This document shows positions 9,636-18,695 of a DNA stretch of 64,000 nucleotides, piece by piece. Numbering within the stretch: position 1 is the first letter of the stretch; each line of letters opens with the position of its first letter. Under the pieces are notes generated by a model, which was given only the letters and a program-made list of their open reading frames with translations, searched no databases and had not been told where the DNA came from. Source of the DNA: Bacteroidota bacterium (GTDB lineage Bacteria; Bacteroidota; Bacteroidia; AKYH767-A; OLB10); assembly GCA_016713925.1 (NCBI GenBank), contig JADJOH010000007.1, forward strand, positions 979,501 to 1,043,500, written 5' to 3'. The position numbers were made by a program, and so were the translations under genes.

Positions 9636-10820
9636 TTAAATGGTAGTTTTTTCGAATGATGCTGAATGAGGTGTATGTATGAATTTTTTATTCGCTCCTT
9701 TTATTTGCAGAAGAGCTCCAAACATGACTAAAATTGTTTTCGGTAAACTGAGGATGGCCTGTATCATACCCATGTTCCAGTAGGAGCGGGGTATGGCAAT
9801 CGCATAGGCTAAAAAGTACGAGAGCAATAGAACAAACCAGGCGGTAGCACCCGGCAAGAGATTAGTAAAAAGGAGATTCAAACTACCCATAATAGCCAGC
9901 ACACCAATTAAAATAACTTTTGGAACGAGTGCATAATGCATTACTTTATTGGCATAATCAAATCGACCAATGAGTAGATTTAATAATCCCTTTAGCCAAT
10001 ATTTCTTCAAGTAGACGAATTGTGCTGCTACCCATCTGGTGCGTTGATTGGCAAACACCTCCGATTTCTGGACCTTTTCATCCAAAACATAAGCATCATC
10101 CAGATAAATGATTTTATGATTATCGGCAATCAAAGTCATTTCAAGTTCTTTGTCAAATCCGCCAACGGCCTCAATTTCTGACATCACTTGCTTGAGGTAG
10201 AGAAAGGAAAATGCCATGCCACTTCCAATTACGGAGGAGGATAGTCCTACGGCCACCTGCCCTTTGCGCATAATGTGATTATTGGCTTCTTCACTGATTG
10301 CATCCAGTATGGCATATTGGGTATTTTTATTTTTTGCCGTCCGATGCCCCTGAATGGCATAGCAACCTGAAACAGCAGCATTGTTGATCTTTTCCAGAAA
10401 ACCCTGCGACATGATGTTGTCTGCATCGAGGATAACAGCAAAATCATACGACTTGGTTATTCTTCTAAATGCCTCATTTAATGCTTTTGCTTTAGTGCTT
10501 ACTTCAAAAGCAACTTCAAGTAATTGAATGGGAAGTTTTTTTAAGTCATTGATGGTGTCCTCCTGAAGAGAATCCGCTATAACATAAACATCGTAAAAAT
10601 GAGAAGGGTAATTTTGAAGTAAGGCTTGCCTGGCAGAATTTACAATAACGGCATCTTCTTTATAGGAGGGTATTAGGACTGCTATTTTCTTGAACTTATC
10701 ATTATTTGAAAATGTTTTGCGCTTATAAAAATGACCGGCTACGGAGAAGAAAAATGTATAAGCCACTGTGATGAAACATAAGGCAAATAGTAGTAAGGAG
10801 ATGAAGTGAAGTACAGCCAT
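9636..10820 (-). CDS. Membrane glycosyltransferase family 2 (processive type)
   Basis: 394 aa. An N-terminal membrane segment (residues ~5-28) is followed by the GT-A domain: IAVLIPSYKED, a DxD in VILDADNIMS, GGFDKELEM and an intact QxxRW motif (QRTRWVAAQ). At least three membrane segments lie in the C-terminal third. This set of motifs is typical of cellulose/hyaluronan-synthase-like GT2 enzymes that work at the inner membrane. It lies 11 nt upstream of the truncated GT4 and 6 nt downstream of the next GT2, within a tight operon. Confidence 0.85.
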   Translation of the reverse strand: MAVLHFISLLLFALCFITVAYTFFFSVAGHFYKRKTFSNNDKFKKIAVLIPSYKEDAVIVNSARQALLQNYPSHFYDVYVIADSLQEDTINDLKKLPIQLLEVAFEVSTKAKALNEAFRRITKSYDFAVILDADNIMSQGFLEKINNAAVSGCYAIQGHRTAKNKNTQYAILDAISEEANNHIMRKGQVAVGLSSSVIGSGMAFSFLYLKQVMSEIEAVGGFDKELEMTLIADNHKIIYLDDAYVLDEKVQKSEVFANQRTRWVAAQFVYLKKYWLKGLLNLLIGRFDYANKVMHYALVPKVILIGVLAIMGSLNLLFTNLLPGATAWFVLLLSYFLAYAIAIPRSYWNMGMIQAILSLPKTILVMFGALLQIKGANKKFIHTPHSASFEKTTI

Positions 10821-10826
10821 TTGATT

Positions 10827-11744
10827 TTATATTAAGGATTCATTTCGGTGTATATCTTTTGCATGTAAATTCCAAAGTATGCCTTTCCAAAAAGCCTTTA
10901 GCATATCGGTTTTACCTTTGATTACATACTGTAGCGTGTTCTTTGGTATAGATACAATCATAAAAAATAAAATGCTTACAAAAAGCTGAATACCTTTCAC
11001 ATTTCTTCGCTGAAAGAGCAGGCGATTTCTGGTAAGATAATACGTTTTTAAAGTGCTTCCTTTCCCGGTAGAAATAGATTCTTTATGATAGACCGTAGAC
11101 TTTGCTTCATACCAAATGGAATAGCGGGCTCTTTTGATTCTTTCACAATAATCCATTTCTTCATAATAAAGGAAAAATAAATCTGCCATCAGACCGATTT
11201 CTTCAACTACTTTTCTGGATATCATCATGGCGGCTCCATGCGCCCTGCTGGTGGGCATAGAGGTATTGAAACTGCCATCATCCTTTTGGCCGTTTCCAAT
11301 GGCTGTGCCACGTCCTGTATAGGGGTTAATTGGATTAAAACCGGCAAATTGAATAATCCCCGGGCTATGATGAAAGATGATTTTTGGTGAAACCGCTCCA
11401 ATGGATGGGTCTTCTTCCATTCGCTTTACCATTGGTTCCAGAAAGCCGGTGTCCACTTCTGTATCATTGTTTAGCAGAAGCAGATACTTGCCTCGTGCTT
11501 CCATTAATCCTAAATTATTTCCACCTGCAAAGCCTAAGTTTTCCTTACTCCTGATGAAAGTGATCCAGGGATGTTCATTGGCAATGAGTGAGGGATCTTC
11601 TTTGGAAGCATTGTCAACAATGATGACTTCAATATTTGGATATGAAATCTTCTTCAGAGATTCAAGCATGGCGCAGGTCACCCTGGCACCATTGTAATTA
11701 ATGCTGATGATCGATACTAAGGGGTAATGGGAATTCGGATTCAT
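10827..11744 (-). CDS. Glycosyltransferase family 2 (rhamnosyltransferase-like)
   Basis: 305 aa. It shows a canonical GT-A start (VSIISINYNGARVT), VIIVDNASKEDP, FAGGNNLGLMEARGKYLLLLNNDTEV, and the AHGAAMMISRKVVEEIG and EEMDYCERIKRARY segments seen in WbbL/RfbF-type dTDP-rhamnosyl transferases. One hydrophobic segment near the C-terminus may associate it with the membrane. Its start lies 47 nt inside the end of the upstream O-antigen polymerase gene in another frame. That is an unusually long overlap, but the VSIISINYNG start region requires it. Confidence 0.85.
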   Translation of the reverse strand: MNPNSHYPLVSIISINYNGARVTCAMLESLKKISYPNIEVIIVDNASKEDPSLIANEHPWITFIRSKENLGFAGGNNLGLMEARGKYLLLLNNDTEVDTGFLEPMVKRMEEDPSIGAVSPKIIFHHSPGIIQFAGFNPINPYTGRGTAIGNGQKDDGSFNTSMPTSRAHGAAMMISRKVVEEIGLMADLFFLYYEEMDYCERIKRARYSIWYEAKSTVYHKESISTGKGSTLKTYYLTRNRLLFQRRNVKGIQLFVSILFFMIVSIPKNTLQYVIKGKTDMLKAFWKGILWNLHAKDIHRNESLI

Positions 11745-13182
11745 TCGTTTTATTTAACGAACGTTTTCTTACAAAGGTTTCTCCCAGAAACATATAAACA
11801 AGGCTTAAATAGATGACCGAACCGGTTGGAAATTGTCCGAAGATCTGGTTTCCATAACTCGCAAAACATATTCCGAAGAAACCACCATATAATGCGGCCA
11901 GCTTAAATTTCAGTTCGGGATCTTTTAGCTTAAACAGGAAGATGAATCGGTTTCCGAGAAGGAACAGTAGCATTCCAATGTAAATCGTTAATCCGATGAT
12001 TCCGCTCTCCGCCCAAATTTTAACATACCAACTGTCGAGAGGGGTGGTCGCTAAAAATGTCCCGGGACTAAAGCGCTGTCCCCACGAACCCGCAGAGCCG
12101 ATTCCTCCTCCAATGGGTCGGGAAGCCAGATATACTTTCAGTTTCTGCTGGTTTTCCAATCGTGCCATTAATGATGCATCATTGGGGTCGAGTCCGGTTC
12201 GCATGCGTCGTATCTGATCATTCTGCTGACCAATATTGGTGTACTTCAACATGCCAAATGCAAGTGCACCGAATATGATCCCGGGAAGGATGATCTTCAT
12301 ATTATTACTCACTAAAAAATAAATGGCAAATCCGGTGATGGCAACAAACATTGCACCTCTAGTCCCGGAAATGGCCATCCCGTATAAACTGAGCAGGCAA
12401 GTGAGAATATAAAAGTACTTTCTCCTTTTGGTTTTGGTTGGACCCATTGCCAATATTCCTGCTACTACACTGGTATGTGCCTGCGCTGCTCCGAATTGTC
12501 CGGCATCAGAGTAAAAGGAGAATACACGCAATTTTCCGAAAAGTATATGTGTTTTACGTGCCCCGGATTCCAACCAACGTTCCTCGGCGAAGTCAGGTCC
12601 AAGTAGAAGTTGTTTGATGCCCCAAAATGTTGCAAAGAGGGATAATCCAAACCAAATATTGATGAACGTATCCAGATCCTCTTCTTTATATAACAGAATC
12701 AACGCTAACGGTATAGTGGATACGAAATACAGGGAAACACCACGTGCTGCATAGAACCATGCCTCAAAACTCCGGGCTTCAGGATTTACAATTTCGAAAA
12801 CGGTATAAGCAAACCAAATCAGAACAGCTGTCATCAACGGACTCTTAATGCCAGGCGATTCCAGATCTTCCTTCGTTCTGAAAAGCAATCCTAATGCTGT
12901 TATCAGCAGAATAATATCTACCCCTAAGCCAAAAGGACCATCAATATATCTGGTAATTCCATTTGCAAAAAAACTAAATACAAACATCGACCATAAGCCG
13001 ATTCGTGGTTTGGCGATTATTAAACCCACAAAGACTAACCCGATGGGCATCGCTGCCAGACCAATCATCGTGGCCATTCCACCCTTCATGAAAACAATAG
13101 CAAGCACCACTGCCAGTAAAAACAGCAGAACGGCTTTTAAAACTTCTTTAGCCCTTATTCGATCAGGATGTAGTATTACCAA
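11698..13182 (-). CDS. O-antigen polymerase/ligase-like membrane protein
   Basis: 494 aa with about eleven to twelve hydrophobic segments. The Wzy_C/WaaL-type region is recognisable by AISGTRGAMFVAITG and by the long periplasmic loop with SRPIGGGIGSAGS and a following membrane segment (WAESGIIGLTIYIGMLLFLLG). Members either polymerise repeat units (Wzy) or transfer a polysaccharide to lipid A or protein (ligase). With a flippase directly upstream and a Wzz-like protein in the same operon, a polymerase role is the simpler guess. It overlaps the flippase gene by 20 nt and the downstream GT2 by 47 nt. Confidence 0.8.
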   Translation of the reverse strand: MVILHPDRIRAKEVLKAVLLFLLAVVLAIVFMKGGMATMIGLAAMPIGLVFVGLIIAKPRIGLWSMFVFSFFANGITRYIDGPFGLGVDIILLITALGLLFRTKEDLESPGIKSPLMTAVLIWFAYTVFEIVNPEARSFEAWFYAARGVSLYFVSTIPLALILLYKEEDLDTFINIWFGLSLFATFWGIKQLLLGPDFAEERWLESGARKTHILFGKLRVFSFYSDAGQFGAAQAHTSVVAGILAMGPTKTKRRKYFYILTCLLSLYGMAISGTRGAMFVAITGFAIYFLVSNNMKIILPGIIFGALAFGMLKYTNIGQQNDQIRRMRTGLDPNDASLMARLENQQKLKVYLASRPIGGGIGSAGSWGQRFSPGTFLATTPLDSWYVKIWAESGIIGLTIYIGMLLFLLGNRFIFLFKLKDPELKFKLAALYGGFFGICFASYGNQIFGQFPTGSVIYLSLVYMFLGETFVRKRSLNKTNESEFPLPLSIDHQH

Positions 13183-14521
13183 CCCTCAGTGATTTGAAAC
13201 GCTCGAGAAGGGGTTGCAGAATATGTTTCATTGTAGTGAATCCGGTTTTAAGGGTTTCTTTTATACTATGATTCAGATACTTTTTCAGGAAGTAATTCCC
13301 GAAAATAACTCCCGTCAGGAATGTGAGGATTGATACGGCAGCAATACTTCCAATGTTTCCAAAATAGGTAATAGCTATTATATCACCGGTAACATTTACA
13401 ATTAGCATGAGAATAACTTTCAGGAAATTCAAATAAGGCTTCCCGATAATGTCAAGAGTGATTCCACTGAAACGATCCAGAGGAAGAAATGCAGCATAAA
13501 CCGCCAGAATTCGTAGAATATAGGCGGACTCTGCATATTGTTCACCACCCAGCAGTACCACGAGTGAATCTGCAAATAATATACTAGCTACGATAATGGG
13601 TAATATTAACAAAGAAAGCAATCCCGTGTACCTGTAAAAGGCCGTCTTGAGTTCCGCTTTTTGTTCTACTGACTTGAACTTCGATAGCACAGGCATCGCG
13701 GAAGCAGCAAAGCTACGGAGCAGGATTTCGATCACTTCAATCAACTTTAAGGGGATACTGTAGGAGGCGAGATCTTTTGCGCTCAGCATAAAACCGATGA
13801 TCAATGTATCAGAACTTCGTAGCAGATTAGATCCCATCAAAGTTCCCATACTGAATTTGCCAAAATTGAAAAGATCCTTCATCATCTTTTTAGTGGCAAA
13901 TTTTACGGTGCTTATCATGGACCATCCTGCCCAAAGGGAAAGACTACTGGGTAATAATCCGGATATAATAAAACTGCCCAATACGATATCCACTGAGCTC
14001 CGCTCAGTAATTAACGCAAGAAGTATGCAGGTGATAAAGCTGAGTTGATTCAGTAATCGGATATAAAGAACTTTTTCAAATGATGATTTGGCTTGTAATA
14101 ACCATGCTGCATAATTGAAGGGGAGCGTAGTGATGGCGGCAAGCCAGTACCATGTCAGAAATAAACCAAATCCCTCGTTCGTAACCAGATGGCCGAAAAA
14201 GATATCAGTGATCAGTGTAAGTATTGAAATGATGAGAGTAGTAATAATAGAGATCAGCCAGCCGGATCCTGATACCACCTTGAACTGATCATTTTCAGAA
14301 GATGCGGCAAAGCGAATTAATGAAGTATGAATAATACCGGCTCTCAGCAAATCTGCAAAAATATAGGCCGTCATAAACATAAACCAGGCACCCATATCTT
14401 CCTTTGTTAACAAACGAGCTACAAGAGCAATACTTCCAAAGCCAAGTATGGCATTGGTAATATTTCCTGCAAGCGATAATGTATGCTTGTTTTTGATGAA
14501 GTTACCCAGTAATTTTTTCAA
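13163..14521 (-). CDS. Polysaccharide flippase (Wzx/MATE-like)
   Basis: 452 aa with about twelve to fourteen hydrophobic segments and an N-terminus typical of the MOP superfamily (NITNAILGFGSIALVARLLTKEDMGAWFMFMTAYIFADLLRAG is spread over residues 19-62). It probably moves undecaprenyl-linked repeat units across the inner membrane. The gene sits between the Wzz-like co-polymerase (28 nt upstream) and the polymerase/ligase gene (20-nt overlap), the usual Wzx-Wzy-Wzz grouping. The substrate cannot be deduced. Confidence 0.85.
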   Translation of the reverse strand: MKKLLGNFIKNKHTLSLAGNITNAILGFGSIALVARLLTKEDMGAWFMFMTAYIFADLLRAGIIHTSLIRFAASSENDQFKVVSGSGWLISIITTLIISILTLITDIFFGHLVTNEGFGLFLTWYWLAAITTLPFNYAAWLLQAKSSFEKVLYIRLLNQLSFITCILLALITERSSVDIVLGSFIISGLLPSSLSLWAGWSMISTVKFATKKMMKDLFNFGKFSMGTLMGSNLLRSSDTLIIGFMLSAKDLASYSIPLKLIEVIEILLRSFAASAMPVLSKFKSVEQKAELKTAFYRYTGLLSLLILPIIVASILFADSLVVLLGGEQYAESAYILRILAVYAAFLPLDRFSGITLDIIGKPYLNFLKVILMLIVNVTGDIIAITYFGNIGSIAAVSILTFLTGVIFGNYFLKKYLNHSIKETLKTGFTTMKHILQPLLERFKSLRVGNTTS

Positions 14522-14549
14522 AATTCCATTTTCTATTGTATGGGTATAG

Positions 14550-16739
14550 TTACGTTCTTTGAAAATCGAAAGTTACGATGCGTTTTGCCACTTTCCTTAC
14601 ATTGCTTCTTCTTTTCGGAATTTCTCCTACGATAGTCTCCAGGCGGTCGATATCTGTATTGTTTAAAATGACCATTGGCCTGGTGGTAGTTATCTTGGTG
14701 AATACTCCGAGTGCGCGTGAGTCAGACTCACTCCAGACCCGTTCACTGGAGAGAATAAATAAATTGAGGGAAATTCCATTCAGTACTTTATCGGGTATAC
14801 TGAATTTCGACAATTCTACCAATTCGATGATGATCACCTTATATTTGCTGTATGAAGGTACAATTGAAGCTATCCAATCCTTCGCAGTATTGATTTCACC
14901 CATCTTATCATAGCCTGAATAGCGCTGGAAGGTGATGCCGGGAGGATTGTTGCCGGAAAGCTCATCCGGACTTAAGTAAAGAATTTCATCAAATTCGCTC
15001 TTTAACTTTCCTGCTAAAAGTTTACCGCAAAAGGATTTCCCTTCTCCCTTTTTAATACTGCTTATAGTAAGCAGGAGGGGCTGAGTCTTGTCATTTCCAT
15101 TGCTCTTTAATTGGATGCGCATATTGGATATGAAATGTGAAAGGATGGCATCATCCAAATGTTCTGTGATTACTTTTTTATCCAAAGTCAGATAGTTTGG
15201 AAATGCACTGAAGAATTGAAGTCCAGTGTATTTTTCCGCTCTTGCAGGTGATTGTATTGTACGACCTAATAAGGATTTTCCTAATACGATGGCTAAAGTC
15301 AGAATGAAAGTAGCCATGAAGGCCATGATAATAAATATCGATCTTTTAGATGGTTGTGGCTTTAATGGAAGGAAGGGATAGTCAGTGATGGAGAGATTGT
15401 TGGACATTTCAAGGCTCTGCTGACGGAGTCTTGCCATATTCAAACCGTGTAAAACACTCAGGTATTCCTTTTCATTGACATCAACTTCGCGTTCTATTCG
15501 CTTTAGATTTGAACCTACCGGAGCCAATTCTTTATAAATGTCATCAAAGCCATCTAATCGGTGTAAAATTACTTTCAACCTTGCTTCATTTTCTTCTACC
15601 GCAAGATAGTTGGTCAGCCATTCCGACAAAATATTTGCCCGGGGTAATCCTTCAGGAGTATTGTTCCATTTGTACTGACTCTCTACTTCCTCCTTGATTT
15701 GCTTTTTAATTTTCTCGGCCTCTGATTTGTATTGACTCACCAGCGTTTTATTTCCTTCATAAAGTTCGGCATTGGCGATTTTATAGGTAACCTCTGCCAG
15801 TTGTTCTCTCATTTTACTCAATTTGGAATTGACCTCAATGATGTTCTTCTTCATTTCGATCTTCTCTTCCACTTTTATCAATGCGGCTTTAGATGCCTCT
15901 AATGCCATTTCTTGTTTCTGGCGGTCAGCAGTTACGTTCTCTTTAGATTCCGCTACAAACTTGGCCTGCTCATAATAATTGATGATCTTCTTCTCCGAAC
16001 TGTAATCCCTTAACTTATCCTCCGACTTTCTTAACCGCTGAGCTGCTAAACGTAATTGTTCTTCAAAGTATTTTACAACATTATTGGTCTCTGTTCCTTT
16101 TATTCCCTTATACCGGATCATGACCACATCTACAATATATTGTAATGTTTGCTGACAAACAGCGGGGTCATTACTCTTATACGAAATTTCAATCATGTCA
16201 CTGGATTGTTTTCGCTGAGCATTCATGTTTGCGGAAATGACTTCAAGACCGTAGATGCTTCCTGGCGAGGAAAGGATACTGACGATTTCATTTACCTCTT
16301 TCGATTTCTTATAACTTTCAATCCTGAAAAATGTTAATTCTTCAGAACCTTTTGCGACTAATTGCTTTCTTAATTTCTCCGGAATTAACTCTTTAATATG
16401 ATTAAAATTCTCATCTGAAAGTTCCTTGTACGAGGGTTTCTCTACTAAAAGATGTTTGGCCAGCAATCGCATTCCTACTTCTTCAATAGTTTCTCTGGAT
16501 TTGATGGTAGCCATCAGATTGTCAAACGCATTGTTCACAGCAAAATAATCCACTCGGTCGTTTTCCCCGGAGGTGATACCATAGCCGCTGGCAATACCTG
16601 TATACACCTGTGTATTGGAAACATATTCCTTCTTAGTATTACGCGTTAGAAAAAACACAATACCCGCTGTTGTGAGCGGGAACAAAACAAGTACTTTCCA
16701 GTTTCTTGCTATTAAACGTATAAACTCTAATAAATTCAC
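14550..16739 (-). CDS. Polysaccharide co-polymerase with degenerate tyrosine-kinase-like domain (Wzz/GumC type)
   Basis: 729 aa. TM1 (residues ~15-33) and TM2 (~466-492) bracket a large periplasmic region rich in predicted coiled coil (~215-350), and TM2 is preceded by the proline-rich LPLKPQPSKRS motif of chain-length regulators. The cytoplasmic tail holds a P-loop of BY-kinase form (S561-IKKGEGKS-F570, Lys568). The Walker A' strand reads VIIIELVEL, with Glu639 where an Asp is expected, and there is no tyrosine-rich C-terminal cluster. The protein may bind nucleotide but probably does not autophosphorylate as Wzc does. It likely sets chain length and couples to the outer-membrane component. 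Confidence 0.87.
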   Translation of the reverse strand: MNLLEFIRLIARNWKVLVLFPLTTAGIVFFLTRNTKKEYVSNTQVYTGIASGYGITSGENDRVDYFAVNNAFDNLMATIKSRETIEEVGMRLLAKHLLVEKPSYKELSDENFNHIKELIPEKLRKQLVAKGSEELTFFRIESYKKSKEVNEIVSILSSPGSIYGLEVISANMNAQRKQSSDMIEISYKSNDPAVCQQTLQYIVDVVMIRYKGIKGTETNNVVKYFEEQLRLAAQRLRKSEDKLRDYSSEKKIINYYEQAKFVAESKENVTADRQKQEMALEASKAALIKVEEKIEMKKNIIEVNSKLSKMREQLAEVTYKIANAELYEGNKTLVSQYKSEAEKIKKQIKEEVESQYKWNNTPEGLPRANILSEWLTNYLAVEENEARLKVILHRLDGFDDIYKELAPVGSNLKRIEREVDVNEKEYLSVLHGLNMARLRQQSLEMSNNLSITDYPFLPLKPQPSKRSIFIIMAFMATFILTLAIVLGKSLLGRTIQSPARAEKYTGLQFFSAFPNYLTLDKKVITEHLDDAILSHFISNMRIQLKSNGNDKTQPLLLTISSIKKGEGKSFCGKLLAGKLKSEFDEILYLSPDELSGNNPPGITFQRYSGYDKMGEINTAKDWIASIVPSYSKYKVIIIELVELSKFSIPDKVLNGISLNLFILSSERVWSESDSRALGVFTKITTTRPMVILNNTDIDRLETIVGEIPKRRSNVRKVAKRIVTFDFQRT

Positions 16740-16740
16740 C

Positions 16741-17547
16741 TTATCTGACTAATGTATCTAAACGCTTACCCAACAGTTTCTCTAATTGCTGATAATTATT
16801 ATAAAAATCTCGCCTGGAGATTTCGTAATCGGATTCTGCTTTTGTGGCAATAGCCGAGACGGATGATAATTCTGCTATAGAAATATCACCTTGTGAAAAT
16901 TGCTTTTCGGCCATTTCGGAAAGTAATCTGGTGGTTCCTTTTGAATTACTGGTGATGAGCATAAGTCGGTGTGTCGAGAGCATATTGTTATACTCATAAA
17001 TGATCTGCCGGGATACCTCCATCTTAATTTTTTCCTCAGTTTGTCTACGAACCTCCAATTCATGTTCATAAACATTGATCCTGCTTGTTCTTCCAAATAA
17101 CAGGAATAGTGGAATATTAACATTTAATCCAACTCTAAATCCTGATTGAATACTGGAAGATTGAATCGCTTCCGGTTCCTGGTTGGTATTGAAAATAACA
17201 GCCTGATTCCCTAAAGACTGAGTGAAACTTCCAAAAACACCATTTTGCCACTCTCGTCTGGAGAATTTAATTTGATCGATACCGGCTTCTATTAATGCTT
17301 CCTGCGCTTTTATTCCGGGATTGTTTAGCAGAGCAATACTGATCATACTATCCAATGGAATGAGTTGATCCTTTAAATCCTTATTCAGGTCTAATGCTGA
17401 AACCTCGGAAGCGTTTGGCTCCGGCGTCATGTCAGGTAACTTCACCCTTTCAGTTTGAGAATAGGAGTTGGTACTTAAACTTTGTAAGTAAATAAACAGG
17501 AGAAAAAAAATAATAGAATGGCCTTTAAAAAGCATATGCTTAAACAT
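16741..17547 (-). CDS. TolC-family outer membrane protein, half-length
   Basis: 268 aa. A signal peptide (hydrophobic ~10-25, cleavage near SYSQ) is followed by a single OEP-like repeat: ISIALLNNPGIKAQEALIEAG, amphipathic helices, a strand region (SGFRVGLNVNIPLFLLFGR) and a helix pair ending in KLLGKRLDTLVR. Usual TolC proteins have two such repeats and about 420-480 residues, so this is about half size. It ends 1 nt before the co-polymerase start and begins within 8 nt of the sugar transferase end (4 nt after it if Met5 is used). Position suggests the outer-membrane exit of the polysaccharide, a place usually held by a Wza-type protein; that is inference. Confidence 0.78.
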   Translation of the reverse strand: MFKHMLFKGHSIIFFLLFIYLQSLSTNSYSQTERVKLPDMTPEPNASEVSALDLNKDLKDQLIPLDSMISIALLNNPGIKAQEALIEAGIDQIKFSRREWQNGVFGSFTQSLGNQAVIFNTNQEPEAIQSSSIQSGFRVGLNVNIPLFLLFGRTSRINVYEHELEVRRQTEEKIKMEVSRQIIYEYNNMLSTHRLMLITSNSKGTTRLLSEMAEKQFSQGDISIAELSSVSAIATKAESDYEISRRDFYNNYQQLEKLLGKRLDTLVR

Positions 17548-18676
17548 TTTCAGTTTGTAACAATGCCGGGAAAGTTTTTAGAATAATTTTAATGTCAAGT
17601 AGTAAGGAGTGATTGAGCGCATAGTTATTGTCCAATGCGATTCGTTCCGCTTCAGACATGTCCTTTTTCCCTCTTTTAGTAACTTGCCATAACCCTGTTA
17701 ACCCTGCAGGGGCAAGGAAACGGAAAGCTCTTGAATCGGTAGTCAGCATTTCAGCTTCGTACAATGGCAATGGGCGATTACCCACCAGCGACATATCGCC
17801 TTTCAGAATATTGATAAGTTGTGGCAATTCGTCGATGGAAGAATTGCGAAGAAATTTACCTACTTTGGATATTCTTGGATCATCTTTCGCTTTGAAAAAT
17901 ATTCCCTGCTTTTCGAGGTCCTGAAGAAAGAAGTAGAAGTTTTCACAAATTTTCTTCTTGTCAGAAAACATAATAGGTGAGCAAGGACTTCCCAGTCTTT
18001 TGCAATCAGGACATTCAGTTGGTATTTCCAGCGTATTTGCACCGGCATACAAGTTCAGATGACTCATATTGGACATCTTCTTATCCGCGTCCGGTATCAT
18101 CGTTCTGAATTTTAACAAATCAAATATTTTATAATTGCTCCCCACCCTTTTAGAACGATAAAAAATAGGCCCCTTAGATTCGAGGCGTATAGCCAGAATG
18201 GCCATGAGCATTACGGGAGAAGCAAAGAGCAATGCTGTAGATGAAATACTGATATCTAAAAAACGCTTAGCAATCAGACTTCTTCTACTGTAAAGTGAAC
18301 TAAGTGAATTCGCCCCATGTTTACTGGTAAAAAGATGTATGACCTGGAAAACAGTTGTAACTATTTTTTCCTGAGCGACAACATCCAAAAAGCCTTCAGC
18401 AATATAAAAATTTATCTTCGATCGATCGGGTTGTTTGGAGTAACCAATAATAATTGTTTTCCGAAAATTTGGTTTTGATCGGATGATCTTCATGGTATCC
18501 GAATTCGGATTCCCCTCCGGATCAACGTCTGTTACCAGAATATCAGGAATTTGATCCTGACGCATATATTGAAAGCCTGATAATAAATCATCGAAGCAAG
18601 TAACCTGATGTTTAGGTAATGCTTTTGACAAGGCTTCCTGCTGAACTTTGCAAGGCTGAATATATACGATTTTCAT
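17540..18676 (-). CDS. Initiating sugar-phosphate transferase with N-terminal receiver-like domain
   Basis: 378 aa. Residues ~120-375 are a bacterial sugar transferase (polyprenyl-phosphate phosphoglycosyl transferase) domain. Visible elements are the single hydrophobic segment (~140-165), KFRTM (189-193), DDPRIS, the Asp-Glu of SSIDELPQL (Asp282-Glu283), KGDMSLVGNRP and LTGLWQV. It would load the first sugar phosphate onto undecaprenyl phosphate. Instead of the common multi-TM N-terminus it has a ~115-residue receiver-like domain (ILVTDVDPEG, Asp50) that lacks the acidic pair and the conserved lysine. An insertion before the catalytic Asp-Glu carries Cys222, Cys225, Cys232 and Cys244, a possible metal site. 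It lies 19 nt downstream of the response regulator gene. Confidence 0.88.
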   Translation of the reverse strand: MKIVYIQPCKVQQEALSKALPKHQVTCFDDLLSGFQYMRQDQIPDILVTDVDPEGNPNSDTMKIIRSKPNFRKTIIIGYSKQPDRSKINFYIAEGFLDVVAQEKIVTTVFQVIHLFTSKHGANSLSSLYSRRSLIAKRFLDISISSTALLFASPVMLMAILAIRLESKGPIFYRSKRVGSNYKIFDLLKFRTMIPDADKKMSNMSHLNLYAGANTLEIPTECPDCKRLGSPCSPIMFSDKKKICENFYFFLQDLEKQGIFFKAKDDPRISKVGKFLRNSSIDELPQLINILKGDMSLVGNRPLPLYEAEMLTTDSRAFRFLAPAGLTGLWQVTKRGKKDMSEAERIALDNNYALNHSLLLDIKIILKTFPALLQTENV

Positions 18677-18695
18677 TGGTAATTGTTGGGGGATA

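Noticed and set aside
3512..18676. The locus as a recent mobile island.
   Set aside because: No integrase, insertion sequence, tRNA or direct repeat boundary was found, and composition looks like the neighbours by eye.
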